Shown one piece after another: positions 35,145-46,871 of a stretch of 64,000 nt of DNA. The stretch is from Lingula anatina (Eukaryota > Brachiopoda > Lingulata > Lingulida > Lingulidae), in contig NW_019775380.1 of the NCBI RefSeq assembly GCF_001039355.2, forward strand, positions 723,282 to 787,281, read 5' to 3'. The notes under the pieces were generated by a model that ran no database searches, was not told the origin of the DNA, and saw only the letters and a list, made by a program, of their open reading frames with translations. A program made the translations under genes and the position numbers. The number at the start of each line of letters is the position of its first letter. Position 1 is the stretch's first letter.

Positions 35145-38100
35145 CTAAAAATGTGTCATATTTTTCAAGCATCTTTCATCAAAAAATGAATGTTTTTTTG
35201 ATCTCTTGTTTCCTGTCTCTTCACTTTTATAAAATGTGAAAAGGGAATGTGTTCCAGCTGAATCTTTTTTTCTTTTCTTATCATTTTGGTCATCATCATC
35301 GTCATCTTCCCTGCAATGAAATAAATTGAGAGATATTTACAGTATAGACAAAATGTCATGAAAAATAAGTTCATGTTGATTTAACAGTTTTTGAAATGAA
35401 TACATAGTAAAAAGGATACATCCCCCAAAATAAACTTTACAGTGTAAAATTGGCAATGAAAAATCAAAAGCAAGATTCAAAACTGTAGTCGTGTACTTTA
35501 GGTTTTTCGACTTCACTGTCTTTTTGATCTGACCAAAATATGGTTTATGTTAAGTTTTCCAGTTAAAAACCATCTAGTAGTTTGATAACTTATGCCTCTA
35601 CTGGTCCTAGGTTCTTAACAAACAAACACATTGAATGTGCATCTAAATTATCTTTTCTTGTTGCCTAAAACAATATCTACATATACTGAAAAATTTTATG
35701 CCAAAAAGTTCAGCACTGAAACACTTGAAATATGAATGCAATACCAGTTGTTTAGAAGGCATAAAATACAGTTACAAACTTAAATATCAAAACTTTTCTT
35801 GGAGATAAAAACAATATACAACTTCATATAACTTCAGCACCAAGGTATATGTTATCCAAAACCACTAAGAAAAATACTGACTGTACACTTGTTTTTAAGT
35901 TCTAACTGTCTAATTTTTACCATCAAGAATAAATTTCACAAGTAATTCATGGAAAGTAATTCTGTGAACAGTTCTAGATAAGGCCAAGCTTGGTAATCAA
36001 GGGTAAAGTGTTGAATTTCCAAAAAATCAATTTTTGCAATATAAAGCGTCACTGCTCATTGTGTGCCTTTAAGTCACCTACCATTTCACAGAGACAGCAT
36101 TTTTCTGCAACAAAAGGTCTGCAGTTGACCAACTAAAACGCACAAACTGTGGAAATCCAAACACGGGGTCAAGATAATCAGTAAGGAATTTCTTTGTTGC
36201 TGGGTCTGAAAAAAATTGGACAAAAGATTACACAAATGTTAATTTTAATTCGCATAAAGCAAAATAAAGGCATGTATGAAAGAAATAATATAAATCATAT
36301 TACAAAGTGTATCTCAAAACCGTATTTCTCTGCACTTAAAAGAATCACTTACCCCCAGGATAGCCAGACCCAAAGTTTTCCACTGTAATCCCCTCTTTAA
36401 AAGTCCAGTTCTTGACTGCATTATCACGAGCTACCTATATAACATTCCAGAATTGCATCATGTTAATGCAGAGGCATTACAAATGATATGATATGAAATG
36501 ATAATTTTAATGAGGTAAAAATTCCCCATTAGAGTTTATTGAATCCTTCAAATCATATCTCAAACTAACCAACAAATTTGCTATCCCACCTAATTGTTAC
36601 CCAAGTTTTAATTTGGAAGTGGGCTAGCTTCTTCATTTTCAAATTTCTACATATGCCCAATTTCATCATATGTGTTACACAAAAAATGGAGAATTGAACT
36701 GAAATGAAGACGGAGGTACACATTGCATCTGAAGTTGTAGGTCACATATCTGATGCACAAATTACTTATCTTTAACTTTTTTTGCAGAGTAGTATAGAGA
36801 AGAGAATTGTAATAGACCAGTCTAGTCTTGTTTACCTTCGCACATATACTTGCAGCACTAACTATTGGATAAATGGAGTCGGCTTTCTTGGCTACTGTTA
36901 TGTCCAGATCTGGAAAGATTCCTTTCAGTTTTGCTTGATACTTTGCTGGGTCACCTACTGTGTCAACATATACCTGAAAAGAATGAAGAATTATATTTAT
37001 ATAACTGAATACACAAGTAAATAAACATTGGTAATACTTGAAAAAAAATTTGAAATTTCATAACTTTTAATGTGATCATCTAACCATTAACATGAAATCC
37101 TTCTGACAAGTCTAGAGTCATTTCTGCTCAAAATGAAATGGTAAAGTGAAGTCAGGAGTTACGAAGTGAAATAACAGAATATCTCAGCGTAATATATATG
37201 GCTCTTTTCATGATTTTATGATATATCTATGACTCTACAGAAATGTACTGATTTGCAAAAAAAGAAAACATACCTCTTTTATATTTGCACCTTTGTCAAG
37301 GGCTTTTTTTATTAAACCTATAGCACAATCATGTGATAGTGCATTAAGATTATACTTTGACCTGAAATAAATTACAATAATTATAATAATAATAAAATAA
37401 CCAGATGCACTGTCAATGCCCAGTCTTATCAATGACTTTATAAATGTTCTAAAATTTCAATCTTAGACCCCATTTCCATAGATTTTAGATCGATCTATCC
37501 CTGTGGGGAGTCTCACTAGATTACTGTCAGCTTAGCCGGCTTAAGCGCCCTGTCCTGTCTACTGAAAGCTGTAAAGGGGTAATTAACTATGGTGTGCCCT
37601 CGGCTCACTGCAATTTACCGTGAACCCCCGACGATCTAAATCTTAATCTCTGGATCGATCTAAATCTCTGGGAATACACCCTTAAAGTCATTTTCATTTT
37701 ATGAATCTTTTAAGTTATTGATTTTCATTTGTCTGTACATGTAAAAATCCAAGTAGGAATACATGTAATTATAATCAAGGGACTTGAGTAAACAATATAC
37801 TGACAAAATACAAAGTTAAGTTTACAATTAAAAAAGACAAAATAAAACTTAGCTGATTACACACATGTCAATTTGAAGGATGCGTTGTAATTAGATTCAA
37901 GTACCCTTTACTACTACTAGTTGCATCCATTACCTTCGTAGCATGCTATTAGAAATAAAGTTTGGTGATAAAACTTCTATCATCCATCCAAGAACTTCAG
38001 TTGAATTTTTTATCTTTTCAAACAATTTTTCTCTTTGTTCTTCATTCAACACTTTAGAATCTGAAAAAAATATCAGTTGACGGTTAATACTGACAATATT

Positions 38101-39241
38101 AAATAAAATTATTCCATTTAGCACATAGTGTCAATAAAAATATTCTTCAGAAACCAAAAAGCTATTTATTAGGCTAAATGCTATGGTCAAAACATCAATT
38201 TCATGCCGTTTTGCCCATAAATATGAATCCACTGATGAACTGTAAAGCAGTTCAATAAAACCTACCCGCAAAGCCCATCTCTTTCAGCTGATCTTTAAGT
38301 GAAATTGGACTGTAGCAGGTACCATAGACCATAGGACCTAAAAAAGAAAACGTAGTATTTAATATACAAGATAAAACATACTGTAAAACAGGCATGTTCT
38401 AAGGATTATCTGTTTTTATTTTTTGTTTTTATTACATATGGTATTGAATTTACCCATGTATATGATATCAGTGATATAAAGTAAAAGTGATTACCTGGTC
38501 ATATTTTCAAAAATCAAATTACTTAATTACTATTTTTATACATTTTTATTAACCGTTCAAAAAATACTGTTCACTTTGAATGGCAGAGGCACTGCCACAA
38601 GTCTGCACCTAATAAAGAGAAGATGTTGAAAATCAAAGACTAATATTGGGGGCAGGAGGGGGTACAATGTACCCTCTGATATCAGGGGCTTCTCAAATAG
38701 TATACAAAATTTAAGTATGTGTCCCCATGGGAAAACATCCTATTTGACTGTCTGGTGTTATATAACTACCCCTTCCCTACCAAACCCTTAAAGCAGTGGC
38801 TCAGCAGCAGAGGGGAATAATTGCAGGATTCTGTGTAATCACTCGATCAGCTGGGAATCTGGAGTAACTCTAAGACTGGGTTCCCATCCCTAGTTCAATC
38901 TAACAGGATCGGTCCATCTGGGACGAAGGCACTAGGACGAAAAAGGACAATATCTCTACTACCACACGAGTCACAACATGGTGGGGTGAAAAGGTAGCAG
39001 AGATATTCGACTGGAAAAAAAAAACCAAGACTAGCTTTTTTGTCCTAGTGCCTAAATGGACACGAAAGCACTTTGAATTGGGTTTACACAATACCAGGTG
39101 CAACGGAGGACCCACAGAGATTATTAGGATGTGGATATTCAGTAGTATTTAAGCACCTCAAGGCTCACGTACATTTTGATAAGGAAGGGGAACAAGAATA
39201 ATTACAGTGGATTAGAAGATGATAAAAGGGGTCAATATTTA

Positions 39242-39291
<50 letters not shown>

Positions 39292-39446
39292 TGTCTGACT
39301 TCATCATTAATATACCTACCCAAAACTGGCCCCCTTCCAGCTTCGTCTATCCCCAACCAGCATGATTCCCTTTTGGCAATTTCTGGTATATCAGAGCCAA
39401 CGATGCAATTACAGCTATTGTCAGTTTCGAAAGCACTTAAATCCAT
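35145..39446 (-). CDS. RNASEH2A: Ribonuclease H2 catalytic subunit A
   Basis: This is the catalytic subunit of RNase H2, which cuts RNA in RNA:DNA hybrids and single ribonucleotides in DNA in the nucleus. Eight exons join in frame: 39446-39320, 38337-38266, 38060-37934, 37361-37274, 36973-36836, 36434-36353, 36205-36082 and 35310-35145, giving 307 residues (human 299). It starts [10 protein letters not shown], as vertebrate proteins do. The four metal-binding acids are present: Asp34-Glu35 in [12 protein letters not shown], Asp142 in VYVDTVGD and Asp170 in KKADSIYP. Other landmarks are [18 protein letters not shown] and FGSGYPGDP, and the tail is acidic then basic ([17 protein letters not shown]). 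All phases agree. The frame remains open upstream of the chosen Met. A second, slightly different exon 1 lies at 42432-42306. Confidence 0.95.
37461..37685. mobile_element. Palindromic MITE, family copy 3
   Basis: CATTTCCATAG and ATCGATCTA on the left face GATCGATCTA and GGGAAT on the right; the core GGGGTAATTAAC is shared with copy 1. It lies in an RNASEH2A intron between exons 3 and 4. Confidence 0.65.
39245..39289. repeat. (CA)n microsatellite, copy A
   Basis: About 22 CA units lie just after the RNASEH2A exon 1 donor; the matching site in copy B has about nine units. Confidence 0.95.
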
Positions 39447-40019
39447 TCCACAATACCGTGTGTCTCTGTGAGATTCTCTTAACAATAAAGCAAATAACAA
39501 AATATAGTAGTTAAGCAAACATCTAAATGTTCGAAGTCTTCTTGCTAGCCCCCGTCCCGCGCAAACAGTGATAATAACTATACATCGATTGAAAGAAATA
39601 ATTGTCAAGATGGGCTACAACCTGTGTGTGAAAATAGACTTATAGGTGTGTCCAGGGTAAGATCCAGGATCAGTTGAAGGGGGGTCCGAGAATGCGGCAA
39701 AAACACACGAACAAAGGACTTCATATTTTGCATCACTACAATTAGCACAACTTAAACCATCACATCTAGTATAAAACGTTCTAACAATGTTATTAAAAAA
39801 AAAAGATATATGTGTCGGTAATCGGCGACTAGAGCGATGAGGATTTTACCCGACTTTGAAATTACCCAAAAATACCGACATGATTATAAGCTTTAAAAAA
39901 CCTATAAAATAGACTTCAATTATGTAATAAGGTTTATCAAAATTATTAAAAAGGTGTTTTCAAGTAATCCTGATAGTTGATAGTTGATGAACTAATGGAT
40001 TGTTTTATCTTCATTTTAG

Positions 40020-40104
40020 AAAATTCATTCTAATAAACTGCTTACAAGGTCAGCTTACACAGGAGTAGTGAAATGGTTTAGCAGTGAAGACATGACTGAA
40101 GCAA
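40020..40104 (+). other. Candidate plus-strand exon, copy A
   Basis: The acceptor TTTTAG is followed by 28 open codons (KIHSNKLLTRSAYTG and so on) and a GTAAGG donor. The same exon is in copy B at 43012-43096. No gene was recognised and partner exons are not visible. Confidence 0.3.
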
Positions 40105-40548
40105 GTAAGGTTTACTAAAATAAATTTTCAGCATCAACTCAAGCCTTCGTTCGCCATTCATGGAATCAGAAGTTAGGTTTATAACGCGAACAAGACGCGA
40201 GGCGTCAATGATGTACGAATCACATAATTTTGAATTTCTCATAGTCTCATATATATATATATAACAACTTGTACCAGATTTTCGACGGGTCTTTTATGTG
40301 GTCAGGCCCTTGATAAAACGTCGAGGTTCACACGAATGAGTACATGTAACAAGGACCGAATACAGTTTGGTGGGTTCTAGTATGACTACTGAAAAACGGC
40401 CACCCTTCGTCTCTTTATTTATTTTGTCGACTGACTTATTTACCAATCAGACTGTAAACAGGGGCGGATCCAGGATTATTTGAAGGGGGAGTCCGGAACG
40501 ACGACCTCAGATGCAAAGCCGACCATCGCCCCTTCGGTGTGGGGTCAT

Positions 40549-40600
40549 GCCGATACTCCCCCGCACCGTTACTCCCCCGCACCGATACTCCCCCGCACCG
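40549..40600 (+). repeat. Short minisatellite next to a gap
   Basis: The unit ATACTCCCCCGCACCG, with one GTT variant, occurs three times directly before the N at 40601. Confidence 0.85.
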
Positions 40601-40601
40601 N
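40601..40601. other. Assembly gap (single N)
   Basis: The N lies between the two copies of the RNASEH2A exon 1 duplication. Confidence 0.95.
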
Positions 40602-40750
40602 CATAAAAACAGCATAAGTACTACAATAATGGCCCGATCATGCTGATTTTCGAACTTGACCTGCGTTTTATGAATATTCATCAGCTCTGTAAATATAAAG
40701 CCAAAAAGTAAAACTGTCCTCCACTAATCGTGTTTACAAGGAAAGTGCAC

Positions 40751-40795
40751 GGCATCGGCGACGGCATCGGCATCGGCGACGGCATCGGCGACGAC
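40751..40795 (+). repeat. (GGCATCGGCGAC)n minisatellite
   Basis: About four units of GGCATCGGCGAC or GGCATC lie in the spacer between the two duplicated blocks. They are much more GC-rich than the surroundings. Confidence 0.8.
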
Positions 40796-41200
40796 AGACG
40801 CAGGTGATGGCAATATGTACAGACACATCTGTGTCTGTACATAAAAATCAAATTACTTAATTTCTATTTTTATTCATTTTTATTAACCGTTCAAAAAATA
40901 CTGTTCACTTTGAATAGCAGAGGCACTGCCAAAAGTCTGCACTTAATAAAGAGAAGATGTTGAAAATCAAAGACTAATATTGGGGGCAGGAGGGGGTACA
41001 ATGTACCCTCTGATATCAGGGGCTTCTCAAATAGTATACAAAATTTAAGTATGTGTCCCCATGGGAAAACATCCTATTTGACTGTCTGGTGTTATATAAC
41101 TACCCCATCCCTACCAAACCCTTAAAGCAGTGGCTCAGCAGCAGAGGGGAATAATTGCAGGGTTCTGTGTAATCACTCGATCAGCTGGGAATCTGGAGTA

Positions 41201-41440
41201 ACTCTAAGACTGGGTTCCCATCCCTAATTCCATCTAACAGGATCGGTCCATCTCCATGGATTTTCTCGCTAAATTGTTTTCAGCTTAAGTGGCTTAGATA
41301 TCTGGCACGCCTGCTAAAGCTGCTAAATGATAGGTAATTACCCCCTGTCAGCTTCAGTAGGCTTGCCAGACATCTAAGCCACTTAAGTTAATTGCAATTA
41401 AGCGAGAATCCCCTTGGAGATGGGCCGATCCTGTTAGACC
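41201..41440. mobile_element. Palindromic MITE, family copy 4
   Basis: The outer arms GATCGGTCCATCTCC and GGAGATGGGCCGATCC face each other. Inner arms CAGCTTAAGTGGCTTAGAT and ATCTAAGCCACTTAAG surround a GGTAATTACC core. In copy A only the first about 45 bases (to 38921) remain. Confidence 0.8.
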
Positions 41441-42305
41441 TTTCTCTACTACCATTATAGTTCAACATTGTTTCAACGTTGAAACAAAATGATTTGCCAG
41501 CTGGTAAGGTCTCATAAGGCTATGTTCATGAACTAGAATCGCCTAAATATCTCTGAATATCCACGTCCTGCCAATCTCTGTGTGTCCTCCCGCACGAAAA
41601 CGAAATAGATACTCCAGCGCAGTAGACTACTGCAATCATACTGCAAACATGCTTCAAATCTGCTTCGATTGGGGAGCTAATTAGCATATTTGAAACATGC
41701 TTCTATCATGTTGCAAATCTACTGCATTAATGCTCCTCTTCTGTACAACCCTATGTGATTTGTGAAGTAGAATTGCAGTAGGCTATACTGCATTTCTACT
41801 GCAAATATGCTCCACACCACTACTGCGTTAATGCTTCTTTGCTACTTCGATACTACTGCATTTTCGTGCGGGCGAGTCCATTGCACCTTATAATGTGTAA
41901 ATCCAATTTAAAGTGCTTTTCTTTTTCGCTTAGGCACTAGGACGATAAAGGACGATATCTCGACTACCACACGAGTCACAACATGGTGGGGTGAAAAGGT
42001 AGCTGAGATATGCAGGGAGATATGCAACTGGAAAAAAAAAGACCAAGACTAGCTTTTTTGTCCTAGTGCCTAAATGGACATGAAAGTACTTTGAATTGGG
42101 TTTACACAATACAAGGTGCAACGGAGGACCCACAGAGATTATTAGGATGTGGATATTCAGTAGTATTTAAGCACCTCAAGGCCCACGTACATTTTGATAA
42201 GGGAGGGGAACAAGAATAATTACAGTGGATTAGACGATGATAAAAGGGGTCAATATTTAGCACACACACACACACACACCCCTTGTCTGACTCCATCATA
42301 CCTAC

Positions 42306-42432
42306 CCAAAACTGGCCCCCTTCCAGCTTCGTCTATCCCCAACCAGCATGGTTCCCTTTTGGCAATTTCTGGTATATCAGAGCCAACGATGCAATTACAG
42401 CTATTGTCAGTTTCGAAAGCACTTAAATCCAT
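42306..42432 (-). CDS. RNASEH2A: Second copy of RNASEH2A exon 1
   Basis: This exon has the same length, frame and GTAGGT donor as exon 1 at 39446-39320, encoding [10 protein letters not shown] to the [12 protein letters not shown] active-site segment. One visible protein change is REPCW here for RESCW in copy A. It could be an alternative first exon spliced over copy A, the other haplotype of the same exon, or a duplicate. No further RNASEH2A exons lie between the copies. Confidence 0.8.
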
Positions 42433-43011
42433 TTCACAATACCGTGTGTCTCTGTGAGATTCTCTTAACAATAAAGCAAATAACAAAATATAGTAGTTAA
42501 GCAAACATCTAAATGTTCGAAGCCTTCTTGCTAGCCCCCGTCCCGCGCAAACAGTGGTAATAACTATACATCGATTGAAAGAAATAATTGTCAAGATGGG
42601 CTACAACCTGTGTGTGAAAATAGATTTATAGGTGTGTCCAGGGTAAGATCCAGGATCAGTTGAAGGGGGGTCCGCGAATGCGGCAAAAACACACGAACAA
42701 AGGACTTCATATTTTGCATCACTACAATTAGCACAACTTAAACCATCACATCTAGTATAAAACGTTCTAACAATGTTATAAAAAAAAAAGATATAGGCCC
42801 TATGTGTCGGTAATCGGCGACTAGAGCGATGAGGATTTTACCCGACTTTGAAATTACCCAAAAATACCGACATGATTATAAGCTTTAAAAAACCTATAAA
42901 ATAGACTTCAATTATGTAATAAGGTTTATCAAAATTATTAAAAAGGTGTTTTCAAGTAATCCTGATAGTTGATAGTTGATGAACTAATGGATTGTTTTAT
43001 CTTCATTTTAG

Positions 43012-43096
43012 AAAATTCATTCTAATAAACTGCTTACAAGGTCAGCTTACACAGGAGTAGTGAAATGGTTTAGCAGTGAAGACATGACTGAAGCAA
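43012..43096 (+). other. Candidate plus-strand exon, copy B
   Basis: This copy of the block at 40020-40104 has intact splice sites and an open frame. Confidence 0.3.
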
Positions 43097-43451
43097 GTAA
43101 GGTTTACTAAAATAAATTTTCAGCATCAACTCAAGCCTTCGTTCGCCATTCATGGAATCAGAAGTTAGGTTTATAACGCGAACTAGACGCGAGGCGTCAA
43201 TGATGTACGAATCACATAATTTTGAATTTCTCATATTCTCATATATATATATATAACAACTTGTACCAGATTTTCGACGGGTCTTTTATGTGGTCAGGCC
43301 CTTGATAAAACGTCGAGGTTCACACGAATGAGTACATGTAACAAGGACCGAATACAGTTTGGTGGGTTCTAGTATGACTACTGAAAAACGGCCACCCTTC
43401 GTCTCTTTATTTATTTTGTCGACTGACTTATTTACCAATCAGACTGTAAAC

Positions 43452-43703
43452 AGGGGCGGATCCAGGATTATTTGAAGGGGGAGCGACGACCTCAGATGCA
43501 AAGCCGACCATCGCCCCTTCGGTGTGGGGTTTGGGGCCTGCTCAAGGTCCCCGAAAAGTTTTGGTTTTCTGGAGAGCAAACAGTGTCCTTTGGTACGATT
43601 TAGAACTATGATTTAGCTAGTCAAAATTCTAATTTCAAGAGGGGAATATTGGTGTGATATATTTTATCAGGACCCCCCCTGATTCCCCTCTTAATCTGCC
43701 ACT
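43452..43703. mobile_element. Small DNA element with CAGGGGCGGATCCAGG end
   Basis: The left end CAGGGGCGGATCCAGGATTA and the right end, reading AATCTGCCACTG, form imperfect terminal inverted repeats about 250 bases apart. The interior is noncoding. Copy A has the same left end at 40457 but loses the right part at the gap. Confidence 0.5.
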
Positions 43704-44482
43704 GGGTACATGTAGGTCCTGGGTTAAACAAAAAAAGTTCATGGAAAAACAGGGGATCTGACCAAATAGCACACCAGAGGGGTGTCATAGGTTGTCACAT
43801 CTATCACAACCTCATTCCCTGATGAAGACTGACTGCAAGCAGACGAAATATTGGCTGGTAAGACCAGACAAATATATAAGTAGCTATAGACTAAATTAAG
43901 ATTCTTCACAAGTTTATTACAATAACATTGCTAATGAAACTGTTTTACATTAAAGAAAAATCGTTTACATTTTTTCAATTAATTTAATGAAAATACGGAA
44001 GTTCAAAAATTCTGAAAACATATGCATCTTTATTGACTTTAATATATCTCTTACTAGTTGCTGTAGGGCTATTTTTGTATTAATTGCATTATTTATATTT
44101 TTGTGCATTGTGTGTAGCTTGCATTGTCATCAGTTATTTTCGCACCGCTTACTCGATTGCCTTTCTACATGTAGCTTTTTGTCTAAGGAAACGACAAACC
44201 TCTCAGCCAGAGAAATAAATGTTATCAGTCAGTCACAGTAGTTGATTTCGAAACCTATAATCGCTGCTGTATTACTACTTAAAAATCTTCTGAAAACTTT
44301 CAATATTTTACACAGAAAAAATGATTTTTTTTTGTTTAGATAAGTAACCGTCTAAGTTTCAGCAAGCAAGAGGTGGGAAAATTTAGGTCGTTGCAACAGA
44401 GATCGCAGCAAACGCAATATTTTCCATGTTGTTGGAACACTTTGCACAACATACCTAGGTCTCAGGCATGCAAAATCAAGCC
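43704..44482. other. Noncoding stretch
   Basis: No gene was seen. A CTGATGAAGACTGACTGC motif near 43822, followed by ACGAAATATTGG, resembles the 3' regions of some animal retroelements and is probably a fragment. Confidence 0.35.
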
Positions 44483-44654
44483 CAGGCCCGTAGCCAGGGG
44501 GGGGGGGTTCGGGGGGGTTCGAAAGAACCGCCCCTTTTGTCATGAAAAGGTCCATTTTGGGTAAAATTTTATCTAGGTACACACAAGTTTCATTGTAAAA
44601 GGTCCATTTTTCAGAAAAAGACCCCCCTTTTTGAATTTGCTGGCTACGGGCCTG
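44483..44654. mobile_element. 172-bp MITE with CAGGCCCGTAGCCAG ends
   Basis: CAGGCCCGTAGCCAG at 44483 is exactly mirrored at 44640-44654. A long G-run follows the left end and a C-run precedes the right end. The size and perfect 15-bp terminal inverted repeats identify a nonautonomous DNA element. This terminal sequence recurs in many invertebrate genomes, as far as I recall. Confidence 0.8.
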
Positions 44655-46174
44655 AAGTCCCATCAAATTAATGATTAGTGTGATAGGACCCAGTTCAAAA
44701 GTTATTTGGTATTTTCTTTTAACGGTGTTTAAACCCGATGTCGAAGTAAAAGTTAGATTAACTGTTTGAGTTCGCGATTAAAACTATATCTGACACTCCT
44801 ATCTGAGGACTATTTTTACTTTACGCTTAGACAGGCATGTATGGTAGGGGGGTTCTCACGGAGCCATTTTAGCTAATGATTCTTGTTACAATGTTGTTGT
44901 CTAAATTTACCGTTGTATTAGAAATGTATATTTAGCCATCGAACCCCGAAACGAGTATTCTCATCTTAGATAGTTAACATTTATTGAAACACATAATCTC
45001 CTTTAAATATGAACGGTGAATTGTAAAGATAAATTCTTTCTTGACACAAGAAGTGCTTATTAAAAAAACTTTTCAAACCTATCTTTCGACGTGACATATG
45101 TGGACATTTTCGTTATTCGACCTACCAGTGCGCATACACTTCGCGGTATCTGTAATATCGTTTATAGAACTGATGGATTACAGCTAGGAGTCCCCGTTTC
45201 GAACCCTTTGAACCTGCTATATATAGAGTAATGAAAGAAGAAGTGATGAAGTTGGTGAAAATCATCCCCCCGTCCTTGTGTGATCCGCCAGTACAATTAT
45301 ATAGCTACCGAGTAATAAACGTTTGCTGAGTGGGAAATTACTGATATATTTGATAAAATGCCCGTTAATGACAGCCGATTTGACATACGTCCCCGTGCGG
45401 TAATGTATTCCATTAAGAATGCGAGCAAAGAGTGTGCTGGGGTATGCTTTCCTACCAGCTTGCCTAGATTATAGTTGATCAACCGGGAAACGAACCCACC
45501 AGTTTTTAACTGGACGACCGAAGAAGCCACTTTTTTATCAAATAGATTCCAGGGTTCCACAATACAGAAAATACAAGATCAGCTACCTGTTGGGTTGTCA
45601 CAGGGGACGTTAACGATACTTGGTGGAAGAATCAGGTAGGCCTTACGTCTTTGAAGATAACTTATTTTTTTATGATGATAATCGTTCCCAGGATTTACAT
45701 GTATCAAAATGAGAAAGATAAAAGACCATCAGGACTGTTTTTCTTTAACACAAATTAGAACGGCTCTTTTGCATGTTTCGTTGCACCTCATTTTGTCTAT
45801 GAAGCGGAAAAAAACAACCTCATACTTGCATTGACACAACAACCAAATATTGCTACATGTTGATTTATTAATCAGTTGATGTAGAATGAACGGCAAACTT
45901 TGGTAGAAAATTACGTTGTAATTCAATTTGGAATAAAAAGCAGTTTCGAATACTGATTAACGATACGCGTGCTGTGACAAGAAATGGCATATGCACTCAA
46001 GCGGCTATTTCAAATTAACGCTTTCAAATAATTAACTCTCATTTTTTTCATGTCAACCTGAAATTGCAGTTAGATCTATATATTTTTCGTCTTTGCATTC
46101 TGATTCATGCTTATCACATGGTTACAGCTTCACAGCTGCGAATCCCATTCCGATGTAATTGCGCCACATTTTCA
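44655..46174. other. Noncoding stretch
   Basis: I see no convincing gene. A minus-strand open frame at 45297-45560 (87 codons) has no recognisable domain and is not claimed. Confidence 0.4.
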
Positions 46175-46420
46175 CATTAAAGGTGTAAGGGTATATCACC
46201 CGGGGAAGTGAACTCTAAACAACATCCAGGCCTACAAGTTAATAGAAATTATATCTATATATATAAGCCTATATTGGTGTGATCCGTAGGCCTTACGAAC
46301 ATTAGTTCAATAGATCGTATATATGGATCACACCGATACATATAGACATACATAAATTCTATTATCATGTAGGCGTTGATTATTTAATTTCATTTCAATG
46401 GGTGATATACTTTTATATCT
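46175..46420. mobile_element. Foldback MITE, about 245 bp
   Basis: Three nested arm pairs are visible: GGTATATCACCC with GGGTGATATAC at the outside; AGGCCTAC and TTAATAGAAAT with their counterparts ATTCTATTA and GTAGGC; and GGTGTGATCC with GGATCACACC near the centre. There is no coding capacity. Confidence 0.65.
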
Positions 46421-46422
46421 TA

Positions 46423-46444
46423 GTGTGTGTGTGTGTGTGTGTGT
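46423..46444. repeat. (GT)n microsatellite
   Basis: Eleven GT units directly follow the foldback element. Confidence 0.9.
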
Positions 46445-46871
46445 AAAACAACAACTTGAGTCGTTGGGAAACAGTGTTTCATCAACCGTCCGCTAGCATC
46501 CTGCGTGTTTCGGTTAATGAGTAAAGCGTCTTCAGCACCTGCTATCCTGCCCAAAATTACAATCTCAGCAATTTGGACAAATAAACGTCGTAAAGCTAAG
46601 AAATTCGGATGCATTCCACCCTCTCCCCATCTATAAAAACATTTTCGTAATGCTATGACGAAAAACTGTCTGCTCATCGTGAATAACGTTCGATAACAAT
46701 CTAAAGTGGAAGTCATTCTTCGGAATATAATAGAAAAACAACAGATTCCACCTCCCATTTTTTTGGTAGGAGAGGTGAGGTGATGATTTACGGTGCTCCT
46801 TAAATCAAATGTGGTGATTCCCTTTTGGCCACCCCGAGTTTCAGAGGTCCCAGCATAGCTCAAACGTTTTA

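Larger units (their letters stand above)
38510..40547 (+). repeat. Segmental duplication, copy A (with RNASEH2A exon 1)
   Basis: This block is found again at about 40845-43520 with scattered substitutions, a shorter CA repeat and a large indel. It contains the RNASEH2A first exon, a possible plus-strand exon and the left end of a small element (CAGGGGCGGATCCAGG). Both copies end near GGTGTGGGGT, after which they differ. Confidence 0.9.
40845..43520 (+). repeat. Segmental duplication, copy B
   Basis: This is the counterpart of 38510-40547. It is longer by about 680 bases because of sequence at 41253-41932 that copy A lacks, including most of a palindromic MITE. The remaining parts align closely, with small differences such as AAAAGTC for ACAAGTC. 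Confidence 0.9.

Noticed and set aside
39165-39319. Carboxy-terminal part of the 147-codon minus frame at 39.2-39.6 kb
   Set aside because: Beyond the RNASEH2A exon 1 donor it is intron sequence dominated by a translated CA microsatellite.
43815-43860. Possible hammerhead ribozyme (CTGATGA ... GAAA)
   Set aside because: The intervening bases do not form a clean stem II, so I treat it as a retroelement-like fragment only.
46420-46863. Minus-strand open frame of 147 codons ending in His-Thr repeats
   Set aside because: Its end is a translated GT microsatellite and the rest shows no domain or splice support.
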